Shown: positions 33,923 to 42,443 of the stretch, in pieces
How the letters are laid out: the number at the start of each line of letters is the position of its first letter
Numbering within the stretch: the stretch's first letter is position 1
Source of the DNA: Shewanella canadensis
Lineage (GTDB): Bacteria > Pseudomonadota > Gammaproteobacteria > Enterobacterales > Shewanellaceae
Assembly (NCBI RefSeq): GCF_003966225.1
Contig: NZ_RXNU01000010.1
Coordinates: 62,001 to 126,000 of the forward strand
Length of the DNA: 64,000 nucleotides
Reading direction: 5' to 3'
Program-made: the position numbers and the translations under genes
Notes under the pieces: generated by a model
What the model saw: the letters and a program-made list of their open reading frames with translations, nothing else
Told to the model about the DNA's origin: nothing
Databases searched by the model: none

Positions 33923-34276
33923 TTACACCAATACTTGCCGTGTGTTCGCGATGAAGTGATGGATCTGGCTCTCCGTTTTCGAGTCAATCATCTCTTTTGG
34001 TCGACAACTATTTGGGCAAGGCATATTGGGTGTTGTGCCAAACACTCGGCAGATCAGCGGTCGTTCCTCATACACTTCACAACCATTAGGCCCCAGGTGA
34101 ACGCAGTTCCACTCAGCTAATGCGGCGTCATGTTCAGCGTTAGTTTTCACTGGCAGACGCGATATCTCTTCCGAGGAAGTCGTTACAGGTCCGCAACAGT
34201 CGTGACAACCCGGCACACATTCGAACGTCGGAATACGCTCGCGCAGAATCGCGATTATCTCTCGGTTATTGTTCAT
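33923..34276 (-). CDS. YkgJ-family cysteine-cluster protein
   Basis: A 117-residue protein with the family pattern 'CVPGCHDCCGPV' near residue 20, 'NCVHLGPNGCEVYEERPLICRVFG' in the middle and 'CPNSC' later, eight to nine cysteines in all. YkgJ/UPF0153 proteins probably bind zinc or an iron-sulfur cluster. Their function is not established. The gene is isolated between two copies of the interspersed repeat, and the ATG at 34276 is the natural start. Confidence 0.85.
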   Translation of the reverse strand: MNNNREIIAILRERIPTFECVPGCHDCCGPVTTSSEEISRLPVKTNAEHDAALAEWNCVHLGPNGCEVYEERPLICRVFGTTPNMPCPNSCRPKEMIDSKTESQIHHFIANTRQVLV

Positions 34277-34417
34277 TGATATCTAATGTTGGTGCATTTC
34301 GCGACCATTATAGTTCTATACCTAATGCATTAGAAGTTGGCAATGTCTTTAAGTTTACAGCGTGCAATAACGCCATTGCGTTAAAGGCCTCCCCGGCGGG
34401 GGAATGTGTAAGTGCAT

Positions 34418-34472
34418 CCTCGGCTGCACTTACACCGAGTTATTACTGAGTGCATCTGTAATAGCTAACACC
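34418..34472. repeat. Interspersed repeat, copy B (short)
   Basis: A shorter version ending GAGTGCATCTGTAATAGCTAACAC, preceded by 'TACACCGAGTTATT' as in copy A. It lacks the middle CTCTTCGATTT segment. Confidence 0.75.
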
Positions 34473-34590
34473 AGTTTTGAAACGGATGCTCACAGGAAGC
34501 AGTATAAGGGTGAGTCTTAATAAAACCCTGCGAAAACGCTGCTTCCACGAACTTGGCATCATTTAGGTTCCACTAGCCTTGAAAATAAAT

Positions 34591-34914
34591 TCACATGTTA
34601 AGCAAGTATATACCCAGCAAACTAGATGCAAGCAGCAGAGCTTGCAAAAACGATAATGCGATAAAATACTGCGGCTTTTCTTCTTGAGTCAAGACTAAGG
34701 TACTGATTGAATACTCCTTGGTAAAAAATGACAAAATTAGACTTGCACAGGCATTAACCGCGATACATACAAATACCCCAGTGATCACTTTTAGATCACT
34801 CACATATTGCAGTCGGTTTAGTGCATAAAGGATAACTATCAGCGCTATAGAAAAATAAGTGATTGCCCTTCCTACTAACTGTGATTTCTCTCTTCGGCTT
34901 CGTATCTCCCTCAT
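34591..34914 (-). CDS. Hypothetical membrane protein with three helices
   Basis: A 107-residue protein. A basic N-terminus (REIRSRREKSQ) precedes hydrophobic segments at about 18-35, 45-65 and 85-105, consistent with a small inner-membrane protein with cytoplasmic N-terminus. AAGGAG lies nine bases before the ATG. I recognise no family. Its position between repeat copies marks accessory DNA. Confidence 0.6.
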   Translation of the reverse strand: MREIRSRREKSQLVGRAITYFSIALIVILYALNRLQYVSDLKVITGVFVCIAVNACASLILSFFTKEYSISTLVLTQEEKPQYFIALSFLQALLLASSLLGIYLLNM

Positions 34915-35242
34915 TCTTAGTCGACTCCTTCAATAAAGATCATAGCCACCCATAATCAATCAACAACATATCTAGACTATAGCAAGTTATCAAAGCTTTA
35001 CTTATCTACAAAACCAATTGAACGAGTCAGCGACACACTCAAAACTAGGGACGAGTTTAGCCAGATAAAACTCTTCGATAAAGGTGTATGGACGCCAAAA
35101 ATACTAAGGTTGTTTTAAATCGTAGAGCGGCCATGCTTGCCCCACTTTTGTGCTTTCCTCACCTCTCTACTAGGCTTTAATCTCCCCCCCCATCTCACTG
35201 AACCATCTCGTATGCTAAATATGCAACAAAAGGAGTCATCCG

Positions 35243-35548
35243 ATGAAAATGTTACTCACAGTTCAATTTCCACTTGAGCCTTTTAATTCCCATGTCAGAA
35301 ACGGTAAAGCTGGCGAGATCATTGCTAGGATCCTGGAAGATATCAAACCTGAGACGGCCTACTTCACCGAGCGGGACGGGAAACGCGGCGGGGTTTTCGT
35401 GATAGATCTGCAATCCGCATCCGATGTGCCTCGCTATGCTGAACCCTTTTTCCTCAACTTCGATGCCAGTTGTGAATTTAGCATCCTGATGAGCCCAGAG
35501 GATCTAGAGGGTGCAGGACTCGAAGCGCTAGGTAAGAAATGGGGCTAG
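35243..35548 (+). CDS. Conserved hypothetical, dimeric alpha-beta barrel-like protein
   Basis: A 101-residue protein with 'MKMLLTVQFPLEPFNSHVRNG', 'KPETAYFTERDGKRGGVFVIDL' and 'EDLEGAGLEALGKKWG'. It matches a small family that I recall from other proteobacteria but without known function. The strand-helix-strand pattern suggests a ferredoxin-like dimer. AAAGGAGTCATCCG before the ATG is a strong ribosome-binding site. Confidence 0.72.
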   Translation: MKMLLTVQFPLEPFNSHVRNGKAGEIIARILEDIKPETAYFTERDGKRGGVFVIDLQSASDVPRYAEPFFLNFDASCEFSILMSPEDLEGAGLEALGKKWG

Positions 35549-35644
35549 CTCAGGGTGTCATCGCGACTGTAATGCGAGGACTCAGTGCTTTAACAATTGG
35601 CTAGTGAGTCGAAGGCCGCACCTTCTTGTAGCCTGCGGCTCGCG

Positions 35645-35790
35645 TTTTGTGTAAACACTTCTGTGCCACGGCGCGAGTATATCCCTATAGCCTCTACGAC
35701 AGCGTCCCTGCTGTCGAAGGTCACAGCCGCGTTCACACCTGAGTATCTATCTCTTCGATTTCAGTGGTTCTGTAATAGCTAACACGATTT
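35645..35790. repeat. Interspersed repeat, copy C
   Basis: Third copy. Its block 35720-35790 aligns over 71 bases with 33775-33845, with scattered differences (for example TGGTTCTG for TGCATCTG). The upstream part CTTCTGTGCCACGGCGC to CCCTATAGCC also matches copy A. Confidence 0.8.
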
Positions 35791-35881
35791 TAGTACAACA
35801 AGAGTTAAATGAAGCCTGAGCGTCAGCAAAGGAACCTCTGTATAGAGGTGACAATCCCACAGACTTTGTTTGTTATACACA

Positions 35882-36682
35882 TTAAGTACCGATGTACTCA
35901 CTTAGAACTTTACCTATCCAATCAAAAGCAGAGCTAATAAGTAACAGTGTAAATGCCACGACGATACCGCCGACAAGAGCTTGAGATAACCAATGCAATG
36001 TCGACTTACCCTGACGAGAAAACTTAATATTGGGGAATGCGTAGTCTATGTATCTTAATATCTGCTGATTTATAAACCCCCAAGCATTTGAAAATATTAA
36101 GAATGAAAAAATAAAGGTTATTACAAATGAATTTTCAAATTTCACAAAAGGTGCGACTTTCAACCCAGCAATAAGGCTAAGAGTAAAACCAGCGGCAACA
36201 CCTAATACTTGAACCAGAAGTTGACTCCAAGTGTTCCTAACCTTGCCATTGTGGTTACTGAATTTCGTTACGATATCAATTAGACCACAAAACACTGAGT
36301 CAACAGCATCCCCGTCATCAGATGAAACCTGAATAAAAGTGTTTTTTGGATCCCTTGAGTCAAGTCTTATCTCGAAGAAGGTCCCATATAGGCGATTGGT
36401 TTTAACACTTTCAGTAGAATCAAGAGTAAAGAGCATGCGCTCAACTTCAGTAGCTTGTGAATAGTATTTTTTTACATCTGCATAGTCGACAAGTTTATAC
36501 CCTCGATTGTCAAACCGAATAATGTAATTCAGCAAGAGTTTTTCATCATCATTAGCGCCCGTAGCAGTAAGCTCCTCATTTGTTGAAAGCTCTCTTTCCT
36601 CCAGAAATTCGTTGATAAGATCGAGCATTTGCTCGGTCACAGTTATGTTTTTTAGATTCTGGTCCCTGAGAAACTTAGCCAA
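35882..36682 (-). CDS. Hypothetical membrane protein, soluble N-domain plus three helices
   Basis: A 266-residue protein. Residues 1-155 are soluble and charged ('LDLINEFLEERELSTNEEL', 'EVERMLFTLDSTESVKTNRL'), followed by helices near 163-180, 188-205 and 230-252. Only TTG at 36682 is available as a start, with GGGGGA five bases before it. There are no recognised motifs. The AT-rich coding sequence and the surrounding repeats suggest acquired or accessory DNA. Nothing next to it indicates a role. Confidence 0.6.
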   Translation of the reverse strand: MAKFLRDQNLKNITVTEQMLDLINEFLEERELSTNEELTATGANDDEKLLLNYIIRFDNRGYKLVDYADVKKYYSQATEVERMLFTLDSTESVKTNRLYGTFFEIRLDSRDPKNTFIQVSSDDGDAVDSVFCGLIDIVTKFSNHNGKVRNTWSQLLVQVLGVAAGFTLSLIAGLKVAPFVKFENSFVITFIFSFLIFSNAWGFINQQILRYIDYAFPNIKFSRQGKSTLHWLSQALVGGIVVAFTLLLISSAFDWIGKVLSEYIGT

Positions 36683-37431
36683 ACTATCCCCCGTTCCTTA
36701 TATGTATAACGCTGCATTAAAGAATAAAAAAACATTTCCCCCTCAATCTAAATAAACTGTCGCAGCCTTTGCTGCATTGATATTGCAGAGTTTTTACTTG
36801 TCTTATAAATTTGTATAAACATGTCATTATATTAAAGTGAAGTGTCTACTGAATCGGATCAACTACAACTTCTCTGAATCATCGCCTGCATCTATAAGCA
36901 AGGCTGCAAATTCTAATATATGTATATCCGACTTGTCCTTTCACTAAAGTACTTCTCCAATTTATATTAAATGATGCCGTAGGCCCCATGTAACTGTGTG
37001 CTCTTACTATTTTCTATCGGAGAGAGAAGGAGTTGCTACTCTATCGGTGAGTTTACTTTCCATTATATAGCCATTTGAATTTACTCTCCTTTTTTGGCCA
37101 CTTCAATAGTCTAACCTGCACAATTCAAAATTATCTGACTAAAAAACAAACCAGATCAAATATCAGGAATTAAAGATATAAGGCTTAATCGAAGAGGTGA
37201 CTTTCTTGTAAATCAACAAGTGTAGATGCGGCGGTGACCGTCTGTGACAGGGATGTCACAGCCGAGCACACATGGAAGTGCTTGCAGCGTGTCACCGAAG
37301 TATCTGCACATACTTCACCGGAGGTGATAGACACCAATGAATGTACGCCTTCAAACACGCTGGCCAATAAAAATAAACCAAAAAGAAAATGAAATCAGCC
37401 TTCATTCGAAGGCTGAGAATCAACTCACTAG
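36683..37431. other. Long AT-rich gap with repeat-like segment
   Basis: About 750 bases without a supported gene. Around 37233-37310 the sequence GTCTGTGACAGGGATGTCACAGCCGAG-like (positions 37249-37266) recalls part of the interspersed repeat family. The 3' end carries the hairpin listed at 37381. Confidence 0.45.
37381..37414 (-). terminator. Terminator hairpin of the OYE gene, copy of a 34-bp element
   Basis: On the minus strand a nine-pair stem (TCAGCCTTC/GAAGGCTGA, loop of four) lies 16 bases after the OYE stop and is followed by a T-rich run (ATTTCATTTTCTTTT). The 34-base segment matches 39687-39720 at 32 positions. Confidence 0.75.
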
Positions 37432-38523
37432 TCACTGATAGTTAGGGTAATCAATATACCCTGCCGCCCCGCCACCAAACAGGGGGCCTTTATCGAAGGC
37501 GGCTAACGGTTTGCCTGCCTGCAAACGATAGGGCAAGTCGGGGTTGGCGATAAATGCGCGGCCAAAGGCCACTAAGTCTGCATAACCTTGGTCGATGATC
37601 TCACTGGCACGCTCAACATCGTAACGGCCCGCGACGATAATGGTTCCCTTGAATACTTCTCTTAGCCCGACACGAAATGATTGCGGGATCTGTGGTGCAT
37701 CATCCCAATCCGCCTCAGACAAATGCATATAGCCAATTCCGAGTTCGCCTAGATGCTTAGCGGCCAATAAGATCGTCTCAACAATTTCGGGGCAGCCCAT
37801 ATCCTTGAACGTCACGAAAGGAGCAAGACGAACTCCCACTTTTCCGACACCAATTTTAGCGCTCACTGCAGCCACGATTTCAAGCAAGAAACGGATACGC
37901 TTTTTAGGCGAGCCGCCATAGGCATCGCTTCTGTGGTTCGAGTTAGTTCGCAAGAACTGGTCAATCAAGTAGCCATTGCCACCATGGATCTCCACCCCAT
38001 CGAAGCCTGCATCGAGGGCGTTTTTCGCCGCCTGTGCAAAGTCAGCCACTACGCGGTCGATATCGGCCTGCGTCATCTCTCTTGGGATCGGGCAATCGAG
38101 CATCTGACCTTCGGGGTGTGTTGCATCTACCACCCACACTCGGGTATCAGTGGGCTTAATTGCCGATGGCGCTATCGGAGCTTGACCCTGCTGAAATACC
38201 GGATGAGATACGCGGCCGACATGCCAGAGCTGATTAACAATTTTTCCGCCCGCCTGATGTACCGCAGAGGTGACCTTCTGCCAGCCTGCTATCTGCGCCT
38301 GAGTATAAACACCGGGGGTGAAGGAGTAACCCTGGCTGTCATCGGAGATCTGTGTGGCCTCAGTGATAATTAAGCCCGTCGATGCACGCTGTGCATAATA
38401 GGTTGCCATCATCTCGTTGGGGATATTGCCTGGCTGTGTGGTGCGTGAGCGGGTCATAGGCGCCATCACCATGCGGTTGTTTAACATCAATTCTGACTTT
38501 TTATAAGGGGTAAAAAGGCTCAT
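37432..38523 (-). CDS. nemA: Old Yellow Enzyme-family alkene/N-ethylmaleimide reductase
   Basis: A 363-residue FMN TIM-barrel enzyme that reduces activated C=C bonds and some nitro compounds with NAD(P)H. Visible marks are 'NRMVMAPMTRSRTTQPGNIPN', 'QLWHVGRVSHP', 'DGVEIHGGNGYLIDQFLR' (substrate-binding His with Asn) and 'DLVAFGRAFIANPDLP' (FMN phosphate site). GAGGAG precedes the ATG. It is divergent from a LysR gene, which probably controls it. The exact substrate is open. Confidence 0.93.
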   Translation of the reverse strand: MSLFTPYKKSELMLNNRMVMAPMTRSRTTQPGNIPNEMMATYYAQRASTGLIITEATQISDDSQGYSFTPGVYTQAQIAGWQKVTSAVHQAGGKIVNQLWHVGRVSHPVFQQGQAPIAPSAIKPTDTRVWVVDATHPEGQMLDCPIPREMTQADIDRVVADFAQAAKNALDAGFDGVEIHGGNGYLIDQFLRTNSNHRSDAYGGSPKKRIRFLLEIVAAVSAKIGVGKVGVRLAPFVTFKDMGCPEIVETILLAAKHLGELGIGYMHLSEADWDDAPQIPQSFRVGLREVFKGTIIVAGRYDVERASEIIDQGYADLVAFGRAFIANPDLPYRLQAGKPLAAFDKGPLFGGGAAGYIDYPNYQ

Positions 38524-38654
38524 AACAGCTCCTCATGTAGGTTAAAGATGGCAAACTTATGTTGGCCAAGTGTGTTCGATGTAATGAGTGTATTCTTGTT
38601 AACTACTTTTGATAATTAGGCTAATATTAAAATCATTTTCAAAAAATATTTGAT

Positions 38655-39569
38655 ATGTATCACCTCAACGATCTCCAATTAGCCATACGTATTGCCGATC
38701 TACAAAGCGTGTCGGCGGCCGGTCGCGAGCTCGGCATGACTCCGGCCGCAGCCAGTGCGGCTTTGCAGCGACTCGAAAAAAAGCTCGATTGTCTGCTGTT
38801 TGCCCGTTCGACCAGAAAAATGAAACTCACCGAAGAGGGTCATCTGTTTATCGAAACGGGCCGCAAAGCACTGCAACTGCTCGACGGTGCCAGCAACGCC
38901 TTGGCCGACAATCGGGGTGAACTGAAAGGTGAGATCCGTATTGCCCTCCCCTCCGACTTAGGAAGAAACATCGTCAGGGAGTGGCTGGATGAGTTCGCGC
39001 GCAGTGCGCCGGGGATAAAAATAAATCTCTATATTGGCGATCAGATGGCGGATCTTATCGACCAGAATGTCCATCTGGCCTTACGCTATGGACATCTGGA
39101 AGACTCTAGTTTAATGAGGCGGCAGCTCGCCATGATGCCTCGTGTAGCGGTGGCATCCCCCGACTATATCGAGCAGCATGGTCTGCCCACTCAACCAAAA
39201 GATCTCGCTAACCATGAGATATTGCTCCTCAATCGCGGCGGTGAACCCTGGCACAAATGGCCATTTAGCCATAAGGGGCGTCAATACGAAATCGAAGTCA
39301 GAGGGGATAGAAGTTGTAATGATGGTGCCATCATCAAAGACTGGGCGCTGGCAGGTGAAGGCATTGCCTATAAGAGCTGGTTTGATGTCGCCAAAGAGGT
39401 CCATTGTGGGCGTTTAAAGGTGTTATTTGGCGATCAACTGGCCGAGAGTATTCCATTGCAACTGGTCTACCTGCAAACGGATTATCCGAGCTATAAGGTC
39501 CGAACGGTCATCGACTTTCTCAAACAGAAATCACAAGAATTTGATGAGAGCTATCCACTGTTAACATAA
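38655..39569 (+). CDS. LysR-family regulator divergent from the OYE gene
   Basis: A 304-residue LysR protein. The winged helix is within residues 3-60 ('LNDLQLAIRIADLQSVSAAG', then 'TPAAASAALQRLEKKL'), and the effector domain follows ('GEIRIALPSDLGRNIVREWL'). No clear Shine-Dalgarno precedes the ATG, hinting at a near-leaderless start. The 131-base divergent spacer would hold its operator. Confidence 0.92.
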   Translation: MYHLNDLQLAIRIADLQSVSAAGRELGMTPAAASAALQRLEKKLDCLLFARSTRKMKLTEEGHLFIETGRKALQLLDGASNALADNRGELKGEIRIALPSDLGRNIVREWLDEFARSAPGIKINLYIGDQMADLIDQNVHLALRYGHLEDSSLMRRQLAMMPRVAVASPDYIEQHGLPTQPKDLANHEILLLNRGGEPWHKWPFSHKGRQYEIEVRGDRSCNDGAIIKDWALAGEGIAYKSWFDVAKEVHCGRLKVLFGDQLAESIPLQLVYLQTDYPSYKVRTVIDFLKQKSQEFDESYPLLT

Positions 39570-39686
39570 ACTATTGTTATATTTTAATTCACTGAGAGGC
39601 TTATACTCGATTTACAACGCACAACATGTGATAAATAACCGTAAAGGTACGAGCTTCAATAAATCCACCCAATACCTGAGAAGTAA

Positions 39687-39720
39687 AAAAGAAAATGTAA
39701 TCAACCTTCATTCGAAGGCT
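39687..39720 (-). repeat. Second copy of the 34-bp hairpin element
   Basis: Differs from 37381-37414 at two positions. The stem is weaker (CCTTC/GAAGG core). The stop codon of the minus-strand hypothetical gene (39708-39710) lies inside it. Confidence 0.8.
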
Positions 39721-40085
39721 AAGGAATCACTGTGCATCTTCAGCCAGAATTCTTCCTGACAGCTGTTATAAAACGTTTTCCTGAAAGGCTTGATATCTTG
39801 CCCGGCAAAATCGAGCACCTCGTAGCTGATCCAGCACTCTTCGCACTGCAATTCAGATGGAATACTGTCCCGCTCAACCTTATGTCGAACCACGACGCCG
39901 TTATCATAGTGGTAGGTGGCCTCGTACTCACTCACCTCGATAACACCGCCGCCCCCCACATCGACACCTGCATCAATATAAGCATCTGATTTGGTTTCTT
40001 TATTGACGATATTGACGATATTGACGAGTTCAGTCTCAGATTTTTGGCTGTGAATAGCCTTAATGTAGGTAAACAGAGTGTTCAT
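39708..40085 (-). CDS. Hypothetical soluble protein
   Basis: A 125-residue acidic protein. 'VDVGGGGVIEVSEYEATYHYDNGVVVRHKVERD' suggests a beta-rich domain, and a CxxC (CEEC) follows. Three 9-base tandem repeats (TTGACGATA on the plus strand, about 40000-40027) encode a VNIVNIVN-like stretch. ATG 40085 is preferred to the upstream start at 40127. The last five residues come from the shared 34-bp element, so the native 3' end may have been replaced. No family recognised. Confidence 0.55.
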   Translation of the reverse strand: MNTLFTYIKAIHSQKSETELVNIVNIVNKETKSDAYIDAGVDVGGGGVIEVSEYEATYHYDNGVVVRHKVERDSIPSELQCEECWISYEVLDFAGQDIKPFRKTFYNSCQEEFWLKMHSDSLAFE

Positions 40086-40277
40086 ATTTTTCTTATTGTT
40101 ATTTATATAAATTAATGACAAAAACAATGTGGATATTCGGGCTCTAGAACACCGAAAATCACCAGAAACAATCTAACCTAATCGGGTATTCCAATCTGTG
40201 AAGACTCTCAAGCTTATCCCTTTCGCTTATCGGCAACATTCCCCCTAACAACAAGACAAATAAAGACCCTCACATAA

Positions 40278-41171
40278 TCAAAAGCTAATTCCCCCAGTCA
40301 GTTGCGACTGTTGTTTATATATTGCTTCTCGCAAAAAACGCACACATACACGAACACGCTCTGTTGTAATAAGATCTGGATGAGTCAGAATCCAAAAAGG
40401 AGAATAATTAGGTTTTGCTTGTTCTGGCAGACGAATCAACCCCAGCTCCTTATCAGCAATAAAACAATATAGCATCGAAAAACCAAGTCCTTCCTTCACA
40501 GCCTGGAGGTGGGCGAGTGGGTCATGTATACAATGCTGTACCTTACAGTGACTGTAGGGCGTTTCTCCATGCCACTTAGCCATTGCTTTGTGTGAGCCCC
40601 ATCCAACCCAACGTGCCGTTGATTCCTTACCAGTAAAACTGTGTGTAGCAATATATTCAGGTGTGGCATAAATTGCACCAGCAAGATCAGGCAGCTGATG
40701 TCCAATTAGATGATCATCAGGCATTTTCTGAATACGGAGAGCGATATCTGCATCATTACGACTAAGGTTGGCAAACTCGTATGAAGAGTCGAGTTGAATA
40801 TCAATATCCGGATAAAGGGCAGCAAACTCTCTAATGCACGGTATCAATAAATGTTGCGCTATATTCGGAGGGGCGGAAATACGGATTAGGCCCGCCAGCG
40901 ATGTATCACGACCAAAAATTTCTCTCTCTATACTCAGAATCTCAGTTTCTACTCGCTCTGCTCGTTTAACCACCGATTCTCCAACTTCCGTTAAGATAAA
41001 ACCTTCAGGTTGACGAGTAAAAAGTTTGCTTTCTAATTGTAATTCCATTGCTTGTAACCGTCGTGAAACGGTGGAATGGCTTACCCCCATAATCCTAGAT
41101 GCAGCCCTGATGGAGCGACCTCGAAAGATTGCCAAAAAGATACGTAAATCATCCCACTCAAAATTTTTCAT
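40278..41171 (-). CDS. LysR-family regulator (AbgR/DsdC-like layout)
   Basis: A 297-residue LysR protein. The helix-turn-helix lies in 'DLRIFLAIFRGRSIRAASRI', then 'GVSHSTVSRRLQAMELQLES'. The effector domain includes 'GLIRISAPPNIAQHLLIPCI' and 'PDIDIQLDSSYEFANLSRND'. ATG 41171 starts the conserved part, while the frame to 41189 adds six residues. It is divergent from the SDR gene at 41421, the likely target. Confidence 0.92.
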   Translation of the reverse strand: MKNFEWDDLRIFLAIFRGRSIRAASRIMGVSHSTVSRRLQAMELQLESKLFTRQPEGFILTEVGESVVKRAERVETEILSIEREIFGRDTSLAGLIRISAPPNIAQHLLIPCIREFAALYPDIDIQLDSSYEFANLSRNDADIALRIQKMPDDHLIGHQLPDLAGAIYATPEYIATHSFTGKESTARWVGWGSHKAMAKWHGETPYSHCKVQHCIHDPLAHLQAVKEGLGFSMLYCFIADKELGLIRLPEQAKPNYSPFWILTHPDLITTERVRVCVRFLREAIYKQQSQLTGGISF

Positions 41172-41420
41172 ACTTACTATCTCTATCAATTAAGCAATGA
41201 TGGTGCAAAAACGGAACAGCAAACCCCAATTTTAGCCAGTTCAAATTCATTTGTGAACACCATATGATTGAGTCCGTAAAAAACAGGGCGACACTCCCTG
41301 TTAGGCGAGCGACATAAGGGAGCATAGACACTTTACAGAGACACAGCTTGCCCCCCAAATATTAATTTTAGAAAGCACATATTCCGACTAGCTAAATTGA
41401 CAATGAAATAAGAGAAACCA

Positions 41421-42158
41421 ATGAAATTATTCGAAGACAAAGTGGTATTAATTACAGGTGGCGGTACAGGAATTGGCAAAGCCACAGCCTCAGCTTTTAT
41501 CGCGAAAGGTGCAAAAGTGGTCATCACAGGCCGAAGACAATCTGTGCTGGAGAAAACAACACATGAGCTGGGAGAGTTGGCTTATTCAATAGTAGGAGAT
41601 ATCTGTAAAAAGGAAGAGCCTAAACGCATCATTGATGAAGTCATCAGCAAATATGGTCGATTGGATGTTCTGGTAAATAACGCCGGAATGGGGACTATGG
41701 GTCCACTATCCGAAACTCGGGACGAAGACATTGAAAATATGTACCGAACAAATGTGTTTGCCCCTCTGGCTCTTATACGCGAAGCAATGACTCACCTTGT
41801 TAGCAGCAAGGGAACTGTTGTCAATATTACATCTACCATGTCACATGGCGTAATGCCGGGGTCAGCCGCTTATGCTTCATCAAAAGCGGCCCTAGATCAT
41901 GCCACAAGACTCCTCGCTGCAGAGTTGGGTCCAAGCAATGTCCGAGTTAATGCTATCGCACCGGGCTTTACTATGACGGATATATCAGCGGGTGTTCAAT
42001 CGGATGAACAAATGCTAGGAATGATTGTTGCGCAAACCCCTTTGGGCCGTCCAGGTGAGCCCGAAGATATTGCTAATGCAGTTCTATTACTTGCCGACAG
42101 CCGCGCCGGATGGATCACAGGACAGATTGTACAAGCCGGCGGAGGACTCATGCTTTAA
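41421..42158 (+). CDS. Short-chain dehydrogenase/reductase (FabG-like)
   Basis: A 245-residue classical SDR with TGGGTGIGKATA (cofactor loop), 'VLVNNAGMGTMGP', 'VNITSTMSHG' (Ser), 'YASSKAAL' (Tyr and Lys) and 'APGFTMTDI'. The C-terminal 'GRPGEPEDIANAVLLLADSRAGWITGQIVQAGGGLML' type end is the usual FabG-like closure. The GRR after beta-2 suggests NADPH. The substrate is unknown. Regulation by the divergent LysR protein is likely. Confidence 0.92.
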   Translation: MKLFEDKVVLITGGGTGIGKATASAFIAKGAKVVITGRRQSVLEKTTHELGELAYSIVGDICKKEEPKRIIDEVISKYGRLDVLVNNAGMGTMGPLSETRDEDIENMYRTNVFAPLALIREAMTHLVSSKGTVVNITSTMSHGVMPGSAAYASSKAALDHATRLLAAELGPSNVRVNAIAPGFTMTDISAGVQSDEQMLGMIVAQTPLGRPGEPEDIANAVLLLADSRAGWITGQIVQAGGGLML

Positions 42159-42443
42159 CTCTCCTTTGGATACAAAACACAAACGAACCTCCTACAGTCC
42201 CCACACTATATGAGGTAAACAGTCAAAGAGAGAATCCAGCAATCCATTGAAGATAAACTTTAATATTGAGGCAGGCTCAATTAACCGAAGTAAGCTGCAC
42301 TGACTAAACCGCAAGGCGCCTGATCAAGACCGGCGAAAGAAGACGGGAAGAAGAGCAGCGATAAATAAGTGCAGTAAATCGACGGACGAACCCAAATCGG
42401 CAACGGAGTGCCATGCAACTTAACCAAACTCGATGAGGAGTAG

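Noticed and set aside
35597..35782. 61-codon frame in the 35.6-35.8 kb repeat
   Set aside because: Entirely inside interspersed repeat copy C, with no ribosome-binding site.
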